Shown one piece after another: positions 63,133 through 64,000 of a stretch of 64,000 bases of DNA. This DNA comes from Anagrus nilaparvatae (lineage: Eukaryota > Arthropoda > Insecta > Hymenoptera > Mymaridae), in contig JAKSXM010000007.1 in NCBI GenBank assembly GCA_022575985.1, positions 24,368,501-24,432,500 on the forward strand, in the 5' to 3' direction. The first letter of the stretch is position 1. The number at the start of each line of letters is the position of its first letter. The translations under genes were made by a program, and so were the position numbers. The notes beneath the pieces are model-generated. The model was not told the DNA's origin. It saw only the letters and a program-made list of their open reading frames with translations, and searched no databases.

Positions 63133-64000
63133 TTACCATCTCTTGCCTCTAACGAAGAAAATTTGAATTGTTTTTTGACGAAAATTGTCGTTTTATAATG
63201 TGTTATCTATCTTTTTTTAGATTTTGTAAATTAAACGACCTTTGTGTTGTTAAAAATAAGAAATTATTTATTTTAATTTTGATAATTACAAATTAACTTA
63301 TTTTATAATACCTAAAAATAAGAAACAACAATAAGGTCTCTTATTCTATTTGTTTATTCTATTACTAAAACTTATGACTGTACATTAGAAACTTATGATT
63401 ATATCTTAATATATCTATAAAAATCTTATAATAAATGATGTTCATGTAAACACTTATTAAATTACTTATCTATCTTAAAACTAAAAATAAAGAGTATACA
63501 TTCTCACATATTTTTTAATCCGATTTGCGGAACTCAGATACAGCCACTTTTTGGACCCTAAAGGTTCAAATTCAGATGAATTTGTGATTAAAAACCAACA
63601 AGAATTAACTTAGATTTAATTATACTTTAATTTATTAAAATTTTAAAAACATTATGAATTTAATCAATGTCAGTAATTTGATATAATTTTGCTGAAATTA
63701 AATTTTACTTAGCTTAGGCCATAAAATTTCATCTGGCAACATTAACGGCTTGAAAGTTAAATAATTTATTTTTAAAATACAGCATGTAAAGTAAATGTGA
63801 AGAAGTTTATAATAAGCATTAATCAATTTAGTGAATATCTGTATATATTTATTATTCTCATTTTTTAAAAGTATATATTTAAAAAATATGGTATTTATCA
63901 TAGAAAAATTCTATAAAAATTATTTAATAAAACAAAAATACTTATTATTAATAAGCATTCATAAATTTAGTGAATACCTATTATATTTTAGCATTCTCAT
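63133..64000. other. AT-rich end of the window
   Basis: No gene or element recognised. Related short words near 63798-63845 and 63940-63980 (ataagcatt...ttagtgaata) hint at a local duplication. Confidence 0.4.

Overview
The window looks like nuclear DNA of an AT-rich insect. Every confident gene is an animal gene, exons are joined by GT-AG introns mostly of about 60-120 bases, and one gene is the insect septate-junction protein Mcr. A parasitoid wasp or similar insect is plausible, but the sequence does not settle the order. I saw no ribosomal RNA, no CRISPR array, no convincing tRNA and no bacterial-style operon.

Eight protein-coding genes can be reconstructed exon by exon with intact frames. 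They are COQ5 (4317-5400, +), a Mcr/CD109-like thioester-family protein (18235-7419, -), EIF3G (21772-20856, -), UBE2T (22379-22840, +), a Dok-like PH/PTB adaptor (25486-23582, -), PTCD2 (41304-42776, +), TTC37/SKI3 (48367-42885, -) and DGKE (49617-51900, +). They are unrelated housekeeping or signalling genes. EIF3G/UBE2T and TTC37/DGKE are head-to-head pairs. PTCD2 and TTC37 converge with only about 108 bases between stop codons.

Between the genes the DNA is dominated by inverted-repeat (foldback and MITE-like) elements. The main ones are an element at 1326-2820 and a 4.2-kb palindrome at 13402-17640 inside the first coding intron of Mcr. Further ones are a 413-bp almost perfect hairpin at 34820-35232, a TTAA-flanked MITE at 36122-36586, a foldback with tandem-repeat arms at 39422-40911 and a 4.4-kb foldback at 53049-57493. 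The last carries a nested Helitron-like insertion (53438-55255) whose empty site can be read in the opposite arm. Two hAT-like MITEs have recognisable target duplications (34085-34241 and 62810-63125). A hairpin repeat with a conserved GC-rich core occurs four times.

The right end (58508-62800) holds a decayed Ty3/gypsy-type retrotransposon on the minus strand, split by a 425-bp MITE, followed by a broken FLYWCH-type zinc-finger fragment and other coding debris. The stretch from 25.5 to 41.3 kb has no gene I can support. The most interesting material is the nested palindrome and foldback architecture, including one transcribed within a gene intron, rather than any new protein system.
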